From: Desulfotignum sp.
GTDB taxonomy: Bacteria > Desulfobacterota > Desulfobacteria > Desulfobacterales > Desulfobacteraceae
NCBI GenBank assembly: GCA_011390235.1
Contig: JAABSS010000452.1
Coordinates: forward strand, 1 to 10,049
Length of the DNA stretch: 10,049 nt
Direction: 5' to 3'
Part shown: one piece after another, positions 1 through 6,968 of the stretch
Numbering within the stretch: position 1 is the first letter of the stretch
Layout: each line of letters begins with the position of its first letter
Notes under the pieces: model-generated
Seen by the model: the letters and a program-made list of their open reading frames with translations, nothing else
Databases searched by the model: none
What the model was told of the DNA's origin: nothing
Translations under genes and position numbers: made by a program

Positions 1-59
1 TTTTGAAAAAGTTTGCATACATCTAAAAGATCACTCCCCTGTGAGATCAGGAGAAAAAC

Positions 60-258
60 ATGTTTGAGATCCAGAGTTACGGCAGCTTTATTGCAGCGGT
101 GGTTGTGTTTCAGCTTATTGTACCAGACCTGCCTGGTCATCGTCGGTAATGCCTTATCCGGCAAGCTTGTTCGGTGGCCCTGGGCCAGACGGATCGCCGT
201 CCGCCTGGCCGGGATTGCCTTGATCGGATTCGGGGTGCGGCTGGCTGCCAGAAACTAA
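60..258 (+). pseudogene. Relic of a LysE/RhtB-family amino-acid exporter, internally deleted
   Basis: The ATG at 60-62 has a strong Shine-Dalgarno (AGGAG at 49-53, six bases upstream). It opens a frame reading MFEIQSYGSFIAAVVVFQLI, which looks like the first transmembrane helix of a LysE-family exporter. That frame soon stops (TAA at 147-149). In another frame, roughly 121-258 encodes a segment ending in ARRIAVRLAGIALIGFGVRL and a TAA. This resembles the last cytoplasmic loop and final helix of the same family. A normal LysE protein is about 200 residues; here about 20 N-terminal and 40 C-terminal residues remain. The junction lies near 118-130 and also shifts the frame. LysE proteins export amino acids or small metabolites across the inner membrane; this copy cannot. 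The family assignment comes from sequence style alone and would need a profile search. Confidence 0.6.
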
Positions 259-300
259 CCTGTTTGGTTACCTTTCGGTGCCGGGTACCATCTATCGGTA

Positions 301-607
301 TCAGGACACGAACAGATCCACCAGCTGCGGGGGATTGCCGTCTTTCATTTCCACAAGGCCCCTGTTGGACAGCCGGAGTTCTCCGAGCACCACAAGACCG
401 ATCAGGCTCATGCATAATGTGCTCACAGCTGCCGACACAGGCGATAATTCCCTTGTACACGGCAAGGTCGCAATTGGGTCTCACCCGTGCGGTGCAGACA
501 TCCACAAGACTGCCGTTTTTCAATATCAGGTCTGCCGGAAGCGTTCCCATGGCAACCGCGGCAAGCTCCCGCGTAATCAAATGGCGTTTGGAAGTTGTCA
601 TATTCAT
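301..607 (-). pseudogene. ade: Relic of adenine deaminase (Ade), internally deleted and frameshifted
   Basis: From the ATG at 605-607 the frame reads about 60 residues typical of the adenine deaminase N-terminus: a helix (ITRELAAVAMGTLPADLILK), then LVDV and a segment ending DLAVYKGIIACVG. The next expected part is the metal-binding amidohydrolase core (PGLIDAHVH), which is absent. In the +1 frame, roughly 301-440 encodes MSLIGLVVLGELRLSNRGLV and then a tail ending in TGA at 301-303. This matches the family's C-terminal pattern (MTLSFLALPVIPELKLTDRG). Intact Ade proteins are about 550-600 residues; about 100 remain here, with the junction somewhere in 415-450. All metal ligands are lost, so adenine-to-hypoxanthine deamination is impossible. 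The start lies 3 bases beyond the stop of the aminotransferase gene, suggesting former translational coupling. The N-terminal frame runs on to 137 as a meaningless hybrid ORF. Confidence 0.72.
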
Positions 608-610
608 TTT

Positions 611-1864
611 TTAACCCAGGGCAGAAGAAAGTCCGTCAATGAGCTGGCTGATCTCATCTTCGGTGGTGTAATGGAGAAATGATAACCGCAGCACCCCTGT
701 ATCGATGGGGATGTGCATTCCCATCAGCGGGCGGACACCGTAAAAGTGGCCCTGGCTGGCCATGAGTTTTTTTGCGGTGAGCGCTGCAAAGACCTCATCC
801 AGGGATTTGTCTTCGGGCAGAAGGGATATGGTGGGGACCCGCACTTCAGGATCATCCGGTCCAATGAGCCGGATATCGCTGCGCTGCTTCAGCCATGCCA
901 GAAGGGTTGTCAAAAGATTTTTTTCATGATTCCGGAACAGCTGCTTGAGCTGTCTGCCTTTTTCGGCCGAGTGGGCCGGATTGCTTGCATCAGCCGGCTG
1001 GGGAAAATGGTGGTCATACACCGCATCCAGGTATTGTGCCACCCCGGCGGCCGCTGCAATCTGGGCATGGTCCGGACCGGCGGGCATCATTTTTTTCCGG
1101 TCAAGGTGGGCGTTGAAGAAATGTCCCTGGTTGGGCAGGGCATCCATGACCTGTTTTTTGATGGTCATCAGCCCCAGGTGCGGACCCCAGGTCTTGTACA
1201 AAGAAAACAAGTAGATATCTGCGCCAAGGGAGCCGACATCCGGCAGGCCGTGGGGGGCATAGGCCACCCCGTCCACCACCACGCACACGTCATCGGCTGC
1301 CTTTGCTCTGGCTACGATGTCCGCCACCGGGTTGACATGGCCCACCACATTGGAACAGTGGGGGAATGCCAGCAGCCGCGTTTTCGGGGACAGCAGGGCA
1401 TCCAGATCATCCGGGTTCAGCATGCCCGTGCCCGGGTCCACGCCCCATTCTTTGATTATGATGCCGGTTTTTTCCAGGCGCCGCCAGAATCCGGCATTGG
1501 ATTCATGGTCCTGGGCAGACACGATGATCTCATCTCCCTCATCCCACAGCTCCCGGAAAGCATGGGCCAGGACATAGAGGTTCTGGGTGGTGGAGGGGCC
1601 GAACTGGACCTCGTCTTCATCGACATTGAGATAAGCTGCCAGACGTGTGTAGGATTCATCCATTGCTTGTCCGGCTTTTTGGGATGCCGGATAATTATAG
1701 TAGGGCTGCACTTTGGTCCGGGTATAATAGTTGTTCAGTATATCGATCACCTGGCGGCAGGTATAGGAACCGCCGGCGTTTTCAAAAAATCCCCATCCCT
1801 TCAGGGAAGGTTCTGCAAATGCCGGAAACTGACTTCTGATAAAAGGTAAATCCAACTGGGTCAT
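611..1864 (-). CDS. Class V aminotransferase, cysteine-desulfurase-like (VC1184-type subfamily)
   Basis: This 417-residue protein has the fold-type I PLP architecture of SufS/Csd-like enzymes. Visible landmarks are ENAGGS near residue 28, GPSTTQN near 89 (phosphate binding), QDHESN near 118 with the PLP-stacking His120, VVVDGVAYAPHG with Asp198 near 195-206, and the Schiff-base lysine Lys224 in SLYKTWGPHLG. The C-terminal active-site loop reads ASQGHFYGVRPL, with no cysteine where true desulfurases carry theirs. It resembles the 'cysteine desulfurase family' VC1184 subgroup rather than IscS/SufS, so sulfur transfer from cysteine is doubtful and the substrate is unknown. I chose the ATG at 1864 because GAGGAG lies six bases upstream; the ATG at 1927 has no such site and adds 21 low-quality residues. 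The enzyme is presumably cytoplasmic. The ade relic follows directly downstream. Confidence 0.85.
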   Translation of the reverse strand: MTQLDLPFIRSQFPAFAEPSLKGWGFFENAGGSYTCRQVIDILNNYYTRTKVQPYYNYPASQKAGQAMDESYTRLAAYLNVDEDEVQFGPSTTQNLYVLAHAFRELWDEGDEIIVSAQDHESNAGFWRRLEKTGIIIKEWGVDPGTGMLNPDDLDALLSPKTRLLAFPHCSNVVGHVNPVADIVARAKAADDVCVVVDGVAYAPHGLPDVGSLGADIYLFSLYKTWGPHLGLMTIKKQVMDALPNQGHFFNAHLDRKKMMPAGPDHAQIAAAAGVAQYLDAVYDHHFPQPADASNPAHSAEKGRQLKQLFRNHEKNLLTTLLAWLKQRSDIRLIGPDDPEVRVPTISLLPEDKSLDEVFAALTAKKLMASQGHFYGVRPLMGMHIPIDTGVLRLSFLHYTTEDEISQLIDGLSSALG

Positions 1865-1870
1865 AGGTTG

Positions 1871-1876
1871 CTCCTC
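1871..1876 (-). promoter_or_regulatory. Ribosome binding site that fixes the aminotransferase start
   Basis: The minus strand reads GAGGAG followed by six bases (CAACCT) and then ATG at 1862-1864. It is the only strong Shine-Dalgarno near the 5' end of this gene and decides the start against the longer reading from 1927. Confidence 0.75.
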
Positions 1877-1892
1877 ATTTATTTCAATGGTG

Positions 1893-2014
1893 AATCCTTG
1901 TATTTGAAAATCAGTTACTCTTAGCATTTTGGCAGGGAATATGTCATGCCTATTTTTTTAACGCCATGATAATTAAAGGGGAAAAAATAAAAGTACGAAG
2001 CCGGTACAAGGATT
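1893..2014. repeat. 10-bp perfect inverted repeat bracketing the aminotransferase upstream region
   Basis: AATCCTTGTA at 1893-1902 is the exact reverse complement of TACAAGGATT at 2005-2014, with 102 bases between the arms. One arm lies about 28 bases upstream of the aminotransferase start and the other just after the nitroreductase stop. The intervening AT-rich DNA is the likely promoter region, though I could not pick a convincing -35/-10 pair in it. It could be a looping operator, the ends of a small degenerate element, or chance. Confidence 0.3.
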
Positions 2015-2029
2015 TCTCCCTGCTTGAAT

Positions 2030-2956
2030 TCATTTGCCCGGGAACCGGATTACCGGTTTTTTCCGGCCGGTGATGCGCTGAAAGGTTTCATCGGGATATC
2101 CCAGAGTTACAGCAGCGTGGATGGTTTCCGATTCCGGGATTCCCAGTTCTTTCTGGATGGAGCGATCAGAGGCCATGGCAGCCACGGCAAATCCGATGAG
2201 GCAGGTGCCCAGACCCATGGTGTGGGCGGCCAGCAGGATGTTGCCGGCTGCCAGCAGGGCATCTTCTTTGGGGCAGGTGGCACCGGGAGATGATCCGATG
2301 AGGATGACAGCGGGCGCCCCGTGGAAGAGCCGGTCCCGGTTTTCTTTTTCCATCTGCTCAATGGCGGTTTTCACCGATGCATAATGGTTGCTGTAATAGT
2401 GGTCCAGGGTTTTGGCCCCGACCAGGGCCAGAAATTTTCTGAGCAGAACGTTTTCCGCTTTTTTATTCAGCCGCTCGAAAAATGCCTTGATGGATTGCCC
2501 CAGGGCCAGGACTTCGGCCCGCGTTGTCAGACAGGTGAAGGTCCAGGCCTGGCTGTTGGTGCCGGAGGGGGCAAACACGGCCAGTTTGACAAGATCGGTC
2601 AGTTTTTCTTTTTCCACCGGGGTCTGCCTGTAATTCCGGCAGGATCGTCTGGAGCATATGAGCCGGACCAGATTCTGCGTGAGAAGACCGCTGCCCGGGG
2701 GCAGCCAGGCATGGTCCAGGACAAAGGTGGTAAAGGTTTGCAGGTCCGGATCCAGAGCCGGGACGGCAATGGCACTTTCCGGACAGGCAGCCATGCAGTG
2801 GCCGCACTTCAGGCATTGGGCCGTGTCTGTGTCTGATGCTGCATGGGCGGTGTTGTTTTCAAGGGAAATAATGTCTGACGGGCACACCCGGGTACAGGTG
2901 CCGCAGCCCGTGCACCGGGTCGGGTCAATGATAACACAAGCGGATGTCAAATGCAT
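2030..2956 (-). CDS. Nitroreductase-family flavoprotein with N-terminal 2[4Fe-4S] ferredoxin domain
   Basis: A 308-residue fusion. Residues about 7-62 form a bacterial ferredoxin domain with two CxxCxxCxxxC(P) motifs: Cys15, 18, 21, 25 and Cys48, 51, 54, 58, enough for two [4Fe-4S] clusters. The rest is a nitroreductase-like FMN domain: SRRSCRNYRQTPV (FMN phosphate-contacting Arg/Ser segment), then FAPSGTNSQAWTF, and near the C-terminus LLAAGNILLAAHTMGLGTC. Such fusions are common in anaerobes and pass electrons from a low-potential donor to FMN, reducing an unidentified electrophile or flavin substrate. No signal peptide is visible, so it is probably cytoplasmic. The start chosen is the ATG at 2954-2956 because AAGGAG lies four bases upstream; an ATG at 2989 lacks a ribosome binding site. 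No clear terminator separates it from the aminotransferase gene downstream. Confidence 0.9.
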   Translation of the reverse strand: MHLTSACVIIDPTRCTGCGTCTRVCPSDIISLENNTAHAASDTDTAQCLKCGHCMAACPESAIAVPALDPDLQTFTTFVLDHAWLPPGSGLLTQNLVRLICSRRSCRNYRQTPVEKEKLTDLVKLAVFAPSGTNSQAWTFTCLTTRAEVLALGQSIKAFFERLNKKAENVLLRKFLALVGAKTLDHYYSNHYASVKTAIEQMEKENRDRLFHGAPAVILIGSSPGATCPKEDALLAAGNILLAAHTMGLGTCLIGFAVAAMASDRSIQKELGIPESETIHAAVTLGYPDETFQRITGRKKPVIRFPGK

Positions 2957-3008
2957 TTGTCTCCTTTTTTTGCGGTTGCAACCTATCATTCTGCATCTGT
3001 TCTATGTC

Positions 3009-3155
3009 TTATTGTCTTCCCTTCGGAAATTTCAATGTATATGCAGTCTCATCGAAACTGTCATGCTCCTCGACGCGGATCTCCAAATTCTGTCCATGGG
3101 ATTCCAGGTGCAGCGTGTCAGAGCAGAAAGACAAAACTTCGACCCGGTCAGCCAC
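3009..3155 (-). CDS. Possible small hypothetical protein (48 residues)
   Basis: A GTG at 3153-3155 with AAGGG six bases upstream (3162-3166) opens a 48-codon frame ending in TAA at 3009-3011. The product begins MADRVEVLSFCSDTLHLESH, continues with QNLEIRVEEHDSFDETAYTL and ends KFPKGRQ. It is acidic in the middle and basic at the end, alternates polar and hydrophobic residues in a way that suggests beta strands, and has one cysteine (Cys11) and no membrane segment. I do not recognise a family. It fills most of the gap between the lipoprotein gene and the nitroreductase gene, with its stop 52 bases upstream of the latter, so it could be the first cistron of that unit. It might also be the C-terminal relic of a lost gene. 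Confidence 0.4.
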   Translation of the reverse strand: MADRVEVLSFCSDTLHLESHGQNLEIRVEEHDSFDETAYTLKFPKGRQ

Positions 3156-3321
3156 GAATTACCCTTGTACAACAATCTCAATGAAATTAAGTAATTTGAA
3201 AAACCGCAATAATGGTATTATCCGTCAAAAAAATATTCCAAATCAGCGACAACTATCAATAACAACAGGAGGTGATCAGAATCTGCGGGCTAAGGCCCTT
3301 TTTGAAAGCTTGCGTTGTATT
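3156..3321. other. Intergenic stretch without a recognised gene
   Basis: AT-rich DNA between the AttH-like lipoprotein stop and the small ORF. It probably carries the promoter for the small ORF and the nitroreductase gene. On the minus strand the sequence around 3200-3250 has TTGACG and GATAAT-like elements, but no pair with good spacing. A small inverted repeat, ATAAT-GGT-ATTAT, is present near 3210-3225. No strong terminator for the upstream operon is visible on the minus strand. Confidence 0.4.
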
Positions 3322-4437
3322 TCAGTAGCCGGTCATTTCCAGGTATCCCATGCCCTGGACACCAGGACCGGAAAAGTGCATGGCCCCTTCCCAGTAAGCA
3401 AAGGTATGGGTGTGCTCCTGGTTGTCCATCACTGGTGTGACCGAAAGGTCAAGGTCGTGTTCCGGGATGCGGATCTGCCACTGGACCGGGTAGCGTTTGC
3501 CGGTATCCGGGCTTTTCCAGCGGGCTTTAGGGGTGAGGGTAAAATCGGTTTCCGACAGGATCACATAAGTGCCGTCGGCAAAGGAGATGCTCCCGAATCC
3601 AAATCCGTTGGATGTGCCGTCCGCTTTTCTGATCCTGCAGACCATCAGGTCCCGGCCGTCGTCCAGGTGGGCGGAAAACCAGTCCCATCCCTGGACATCG
3701 TCTCCCAGCACCGTGGTGCTCCACTCATGGTCGAACCATGAGTTGCCGGTCACCTGGAACCGGGTTTCCCCGACAGTGATGGTACCCTGTGTGTGCAGCC
3801 GGGACAGGGAAAAGTAAAACGAGGCATTGCCGTTCCCGGGTCCTTTTCGGGAGAATCCCCGGTCCCCCTGGAGAATGCGGGGTTTTTCCTGTGTCAGGGT
3901 CAAAGACAGGGAGATGTCATCAGACAGGGCATTCAGGAACAGGTGTGATCCTGTTTCTTTGACTTGCCAGTTGTCTACCCATACCGTGAAAGGCTGGGCC
4001 CGGCTGCCGGCAATGCCCAGGCTCTGGCGGTTCATGCGGGATGCGGCATGAAACGCCTTGTTCCGGGTGTCGGTGAGGGCAAAGTGGGCAAAATACAGCT
4101 GCCGGGTATGCCACTGGGAATCCCCTGTCACCGGGTCGCAGGACAGGGCCTGGCGGAAAAAGGTGAGTTGATACCCGAAATGCCGTCCCTGGTCAGTGGT
4201 CAGGTTGCCGGTGTAATACCACCATTCGGTGCGGAAATTCTCATGGGGTCCGGCATCTTTTGGGAAATCTAAGGGTTCGGGACCGGTCACCGTGTCAAAG
4301 CAGTCAATGTTTCGGGCATCGGACAATGCCCGGGCAATGTCGATGCGCTCCGTATCTTCCGGAGAGACACAGCCCCATACAAACAGCGCAGGAAAGATCA
4401 GGGCCAGGCAGAGTAATATGACTTCAGGATACCGCAT
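3322..4437 (-). CDS. AttH/CrtC-like lipocalin-domain lipoprotein (predicted secreted hydrolase family)
   Basis: A 371-residue protein with an N-terminal hydrophobic signal (residues 5-22) ending VWGC. Cys23 is the probable lipidation site, though Trp at -2 is unusual for a lipobox. The mature part carries the family hallmarks: EWWYYTGNL at 71-79, GYQLTFFRQAL, YFAHFALTD, GNSWFDHEWS, GWDWFSAHLDDGRDL and, near the end, FAYWEGAMHFSG. These belong to the AttH/CrtC family (two calycin-like barrels). It is annotated as 'predicted secreted hydrolase' or carotenoid 1,2-hydratase, but the true substrate is unknown in most bacteria. Start choice: the ATG at 4435-4437 has GGAG five bases upstream; a GTG at 4443 overlaps the permease stop (GTGA). 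It is the last gene of the ABC operon, as expected for an Att-type system in which this protein works at the membrane with the exporter. Confidence 0.88.
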   Translation of the reverse strand: MRYPEVILLCLALIFPALFVWGCVSPEDTERIDIARALSDARNIDCFDTVTGPEPLDFPKDAGPHENFRTEWWYYTGNLTTDQGRHFGYQLTFFRQALSCDPVTGDSQWHTRQLYFAHFALTDTRNKAFHAASRMNRQSLGIAGSRAQPFTVWVDNWQVKETGSHLFLNALSDDISLSLTLTQEKPRILQGDRGFSRKGPGNGNASFYFSLSRLHTQGTITVGETRFQVTGNSWFDHEWSTTVLGDDVQGWDWFSAHLDDGRDLMVCRIRKADGTSNGFGFGSISFADGTYVILSETDFTLTPKARWKSPDTGKRYPVQWQIRIPEHDLDLSVTPVMDNQEHTHTFAYWEGAMHFSGPGVQGMGYLEMTGY

Positions 4438-4439
4438 GG

Positions 4440-6968
4440 TCACTCCATGTGCAGGGCAGTGGGAATGTGGGTTCTGCCGGCAGCCAGGGCGGGAAATATG
4501 CCGGCAGCAAGGGCTGCGGCAGATGACAGTGCAATGGCCTGGAAAAATACGCCGGGGGTGAGGACCATGTCATAGGTCCATCCGAATGAACGCTGGTTGA
4601 TGATATGGATCAGGACCCAGGACAGTGCCGTTCCCAGCGGGATGGCCATGATCCCGGAGATCAGGCCGTAAAAAAAACATTCATGGAGCAGCAGCTGCTT
4701 GACCTGGCCGGTCAAGGTGCCGCAGGCCCGCAGGATACCGATTTCTCTGGTACGTTCCAGCAGCAGGGCCATTACCGCGTTCAAAATACCGGTGAGGGCC
4801 ACAATCGCGGTGAGCACCTGGAGGGCGGAAGTGATGATAAAGGTGTTGTCAAACACTGCCAGGATGCTTTGTTTAATAGCGTTTCCAGATCTGATCTCTA
4901 TCATGTCTTCCCGGTCAAGCATCTGCCGGATGGTTTCCATCATCGGTTCCGCCGGGGTGTTGGGTACCAGGAACAGCTGCAGGGACGTGATGTCATCATG
5001 TCCCCAGAAACGGGCCATGGTCTCCGGGGATACCACTGCCCGGCCGCCCCCCATGAAAAAATCTTGGAAAATACCGGCCACCGGAAAGGGAACCGGTCCT
5101 TTTTGGGTTTCCAGTGTAACGGCAGCTCCCTGTCGGGGTATCACATGGTGGCGCTGTGCAAATATTTCCGATACAAAAATCCATCCATCTTCCAGCAGCG
5201 CGTCCAGTTCCTCTTTTGGTGCCGCTGTCCAGGACCAGCGCTTGACCGACTGGTCCGATCGGTAGGAAAACAGGTGCACCTTTCCTGACGCACGGGAAAA
5301 TACCGGATGGATATTGTAGGCAGACAAAGACGCTACCCGGGGCAGTTGCCGGATCTTTTCCACCAGGTCCGTATCCAGGGACTGGGTGAGCGGGTCTGTT
5401 GATGATACATGGATATCACCGCCGATATGGTCATCCACCCACTGGATGATGGAGAGCCTGAAACTGCCGGTCATCACCTCGATGCCGATAAAGACCGAGG
5501 TGACCACCATGAGCGATGCCATGAGCACGCTGGTCTGGCGCAAAGACCTGGTGATGTTTCTCAGGGCCATTTTGACCATCATCCCCAAAGATCCCATGCC
5601 CGCGGCCAGCAATATCCTCACCATGATGCGGATGAGCAGCGGGGTCAGCAGGGCTGCACCGAAAAATATCATGAACAGCCCGGTAAAATCATAACCGGCA
5701 TGGGGGGTGCCGGTGCGCATCAACAGAACAGCTGCGGCCAGGATGAGCAGGCCGCAGATGAACAGCCCGGGAACCAACCGGTTGAACCTTTTTTCGGACA
5801 CGGTGCGGTGCATGAGGCTGACAGGCCGGGTCCCGGCAGCGGAAAGGGCCGGGAAAAAACCGGATACAAAAGCGGCAAGGATGCCGGCCAGCAGTCCCTT
5901 GGCAATGGTGAATCCGGAAATATGGGTCTGGCTCACAGTCAGGGTGAAATACATCTCTGATACGGTGGCAATCACGGCCTGAACCGCGCCTTTGCCCAGC
6001 AGGATCCCCAGCAGGACCCCGAAAATGGATCCGATCACCGCATACACCATGACCTCGGCCATCACCGTGAAAAAGATATTTGACCGGGTGGCACCGATAG
6101 CCCGCAGAATGCCGTGGAGTCTGTGCCGCCGGGTCACGGAAAAAGACACGGTGTTGTAGATGAGAAATATGCCCATGAACAGGGCCAGCATGGAAAAGGC
6201 GGTCAGACTGGTTTCAAAGGATTGGGACAGCCCGCGCACCGCTGTGTTCTGCTGGTCGGTTTCAACCAGGAAAAGGCCTTCGCCGAGAAGATCCCGGATA
6301 TTTTCTGCAGCGGCATCCTTGTCCAGGATCAGGTCGATGCGGGTGATATGGTCTTCCATTTCAAGGACCTCCTGGGCCAGGGAGATGTCGGTGACCACCA
6401 GTCCTTCCAGCATCCGGCCGGCAGCACTGTTTTCACTGTCCAGAAATCCGGCAATGGTGACAGCTGTTTTGCGGCTGCCCAGAAAAATGTGCAGGGGGCT
6501 GCCGATATCCAGGTTGTGTTTTCGTGCGTGGCTCCGGGAGATGAACACCCCGTCAGAACCGGTCATGATACCGGACAGATCCTGTTCTCCCGGCAAAAGG
6601 TGCAGGTTCCTGAAATGGGTTTCAGAAAACGGGTCCACTCCCATGAGGGTGAGGATCCGGTCTCCGAGTTCAGACACTTTGACATGCCGGGATATCACCG
6701 GGGCAGAGCGGTGGATGCCCAGATCTGTCCGGAGGTCGGTAAAGACCTGCTGGGGAATTTCCAGGTCGGTGCCCGCAATCTGGTGGGTGGACCGGGAAAC
6801 AAGGGCCCGGGTGGACAGGTCAAAGGATTTTCCCACCGATGTTTTTGCAATGTCTATGGCCACCACCCCGGCCACCCCCATGGCAATGCCGAAAACCAAA
6901 AGCAGGGTCCGCACCAGGTGCCGGCGGCTGTGGCGCAGACAGAAACGAATCAAAGGACGGTTACCCAT
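4440..6968 (-). CDS. ABC transporter permease, two FtsX/MacB-type blocks
   Basis: About 842 residues with the layout of duplicated FtsX-family permeases. It has one helix near residues 18-40, a large MacB-like extracytoplasmic domain (about 45-240), and a three-helix FtsX block (about 245-385) with the cytoplasmic turn RLHGILRAIGATRSNI. Further helices follow around 400-460, then a second extracytoplasmic domain, and a C-terminal FtsX block (about 700-840) with the matching turn ERTREIGILRACGTLTGQV. Such permeases do not form a classical substrate channel. They transmit ATP-driven motion to the periplasmic side, as in LolCE or MacB, to move lipids, lipoproteins or peptides. The ATG at 6966-6968 overlaps the end of the ATPase gene by 8 bases; an alternative GTG lies at 6977. 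Neither has a strong ribosome binding site, so translation is probably coupled. Its TGA overlaps the start region of the lipoprotein gene. Confidence 0.9.
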   Translation of the reverse strand: MGNRPLIRFCLRHSRRHLVRTLLLVFGIAMGVAGVVAIDIAKTSVGKSFDLSTRALVSRSTHQIAGTDLEIPQQVFTDLRTDLGIHRSAPVISRHVKVSELGDRILTLMGVDPFSETHFRNLHLLPGEQDLSGIMTGSDGVFISRSHARKHNLDIGSPLHIFLGSRKTAVTIAGFLDSENSAAGRMLEGLVVTDISLAQEVLEMEDHITRIDLILDKDAAAENIRDLLGEGLFLVETDQQNTAVRGLSQSFETSLTAFSMLALFMGIFLIYNTVSFSVTRRHRLHGILRAIGATRSNIFFTVMAEVMVYAVIGSIFGVLLGILLGKGAVQAVIATVSEMYFTLTVSQTHISGFTIAKGLLAGILAAFVSGFFPALSAAGTRPVSLMHRTVSEKRFNRLVPGLFICGLLILAAAVLLMRTGTPHAGYDFTGLFMIFFGAALLTPLLIRIMVRILLAAGMGSLGMMVKMALRNITRSLRQTSVLMASLMVVTSVFIGIEVMTGSFRLSIIQWVDDHIGGDIHVSSTDPLTQSLDTDLVEKIRQLPRVASLSAYNIHPVFSRASGKVHLFSYRSDQSVKRWSWTAAPKEELDALLEDGWIFVSEIFAQRHHVIPRQGAAVTLETQKGPVPFPVAGIFQDFFMGGGRAVVSPETMARFWGHDDITSLQLFLVPNTPAEPMMETIRQMLDREDMIEIRSGNAIKQSILAVFDNTFIITSALQVLTAIVALTGILNAVMALLLERTREIGILRACGTLTGQVKQLLLHECFFYGLISGIMAIPLGTALSWVLIHIINQRSFGWTYDMVLTPGVFFQAIALSSAAALAAGIFPALAAGRTHIPTALHME

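Noticed and set aside
13..258. An intact 81-residue plus-strand protein
   Set aside because: Its first half is the wrong frame of the LysE start region. The real start is the ATG at 60 with its own ribosome binding site, and only the C-terminal half is LysE-like.
137..607. An intact 156-residue protein over the ade relic
   Set aside because: Only the first 60 or so residues look like protein; the rest is out of frame with the ade C-terminus and antisense to the LysE relic.
2015..2029. Terminator for the nitroreductase gene in the GTAC...GTAC plus T-rich stretch downstream
   Set aside because: The stem is only four pairs and does not extend; the T-rich run alone is not enough.
3267..3277. 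AGGAGGTGATC, the exact complement of the 16S rRNA 3' end, on the plus strand
   Set aside because: It is followed only by an 18-codon frame with no recognisable product, and neighbouring sequence shows no rRNA similarity. Probably chance.
3287..3303. Plus-strand hairpin GGGC-TAAG-GCCC followed by TTTTT
   Set aside because: The stem has only four pairs and no plus-strand gene precedes it. In the minus direction, where the operon ends, there is no T tract.
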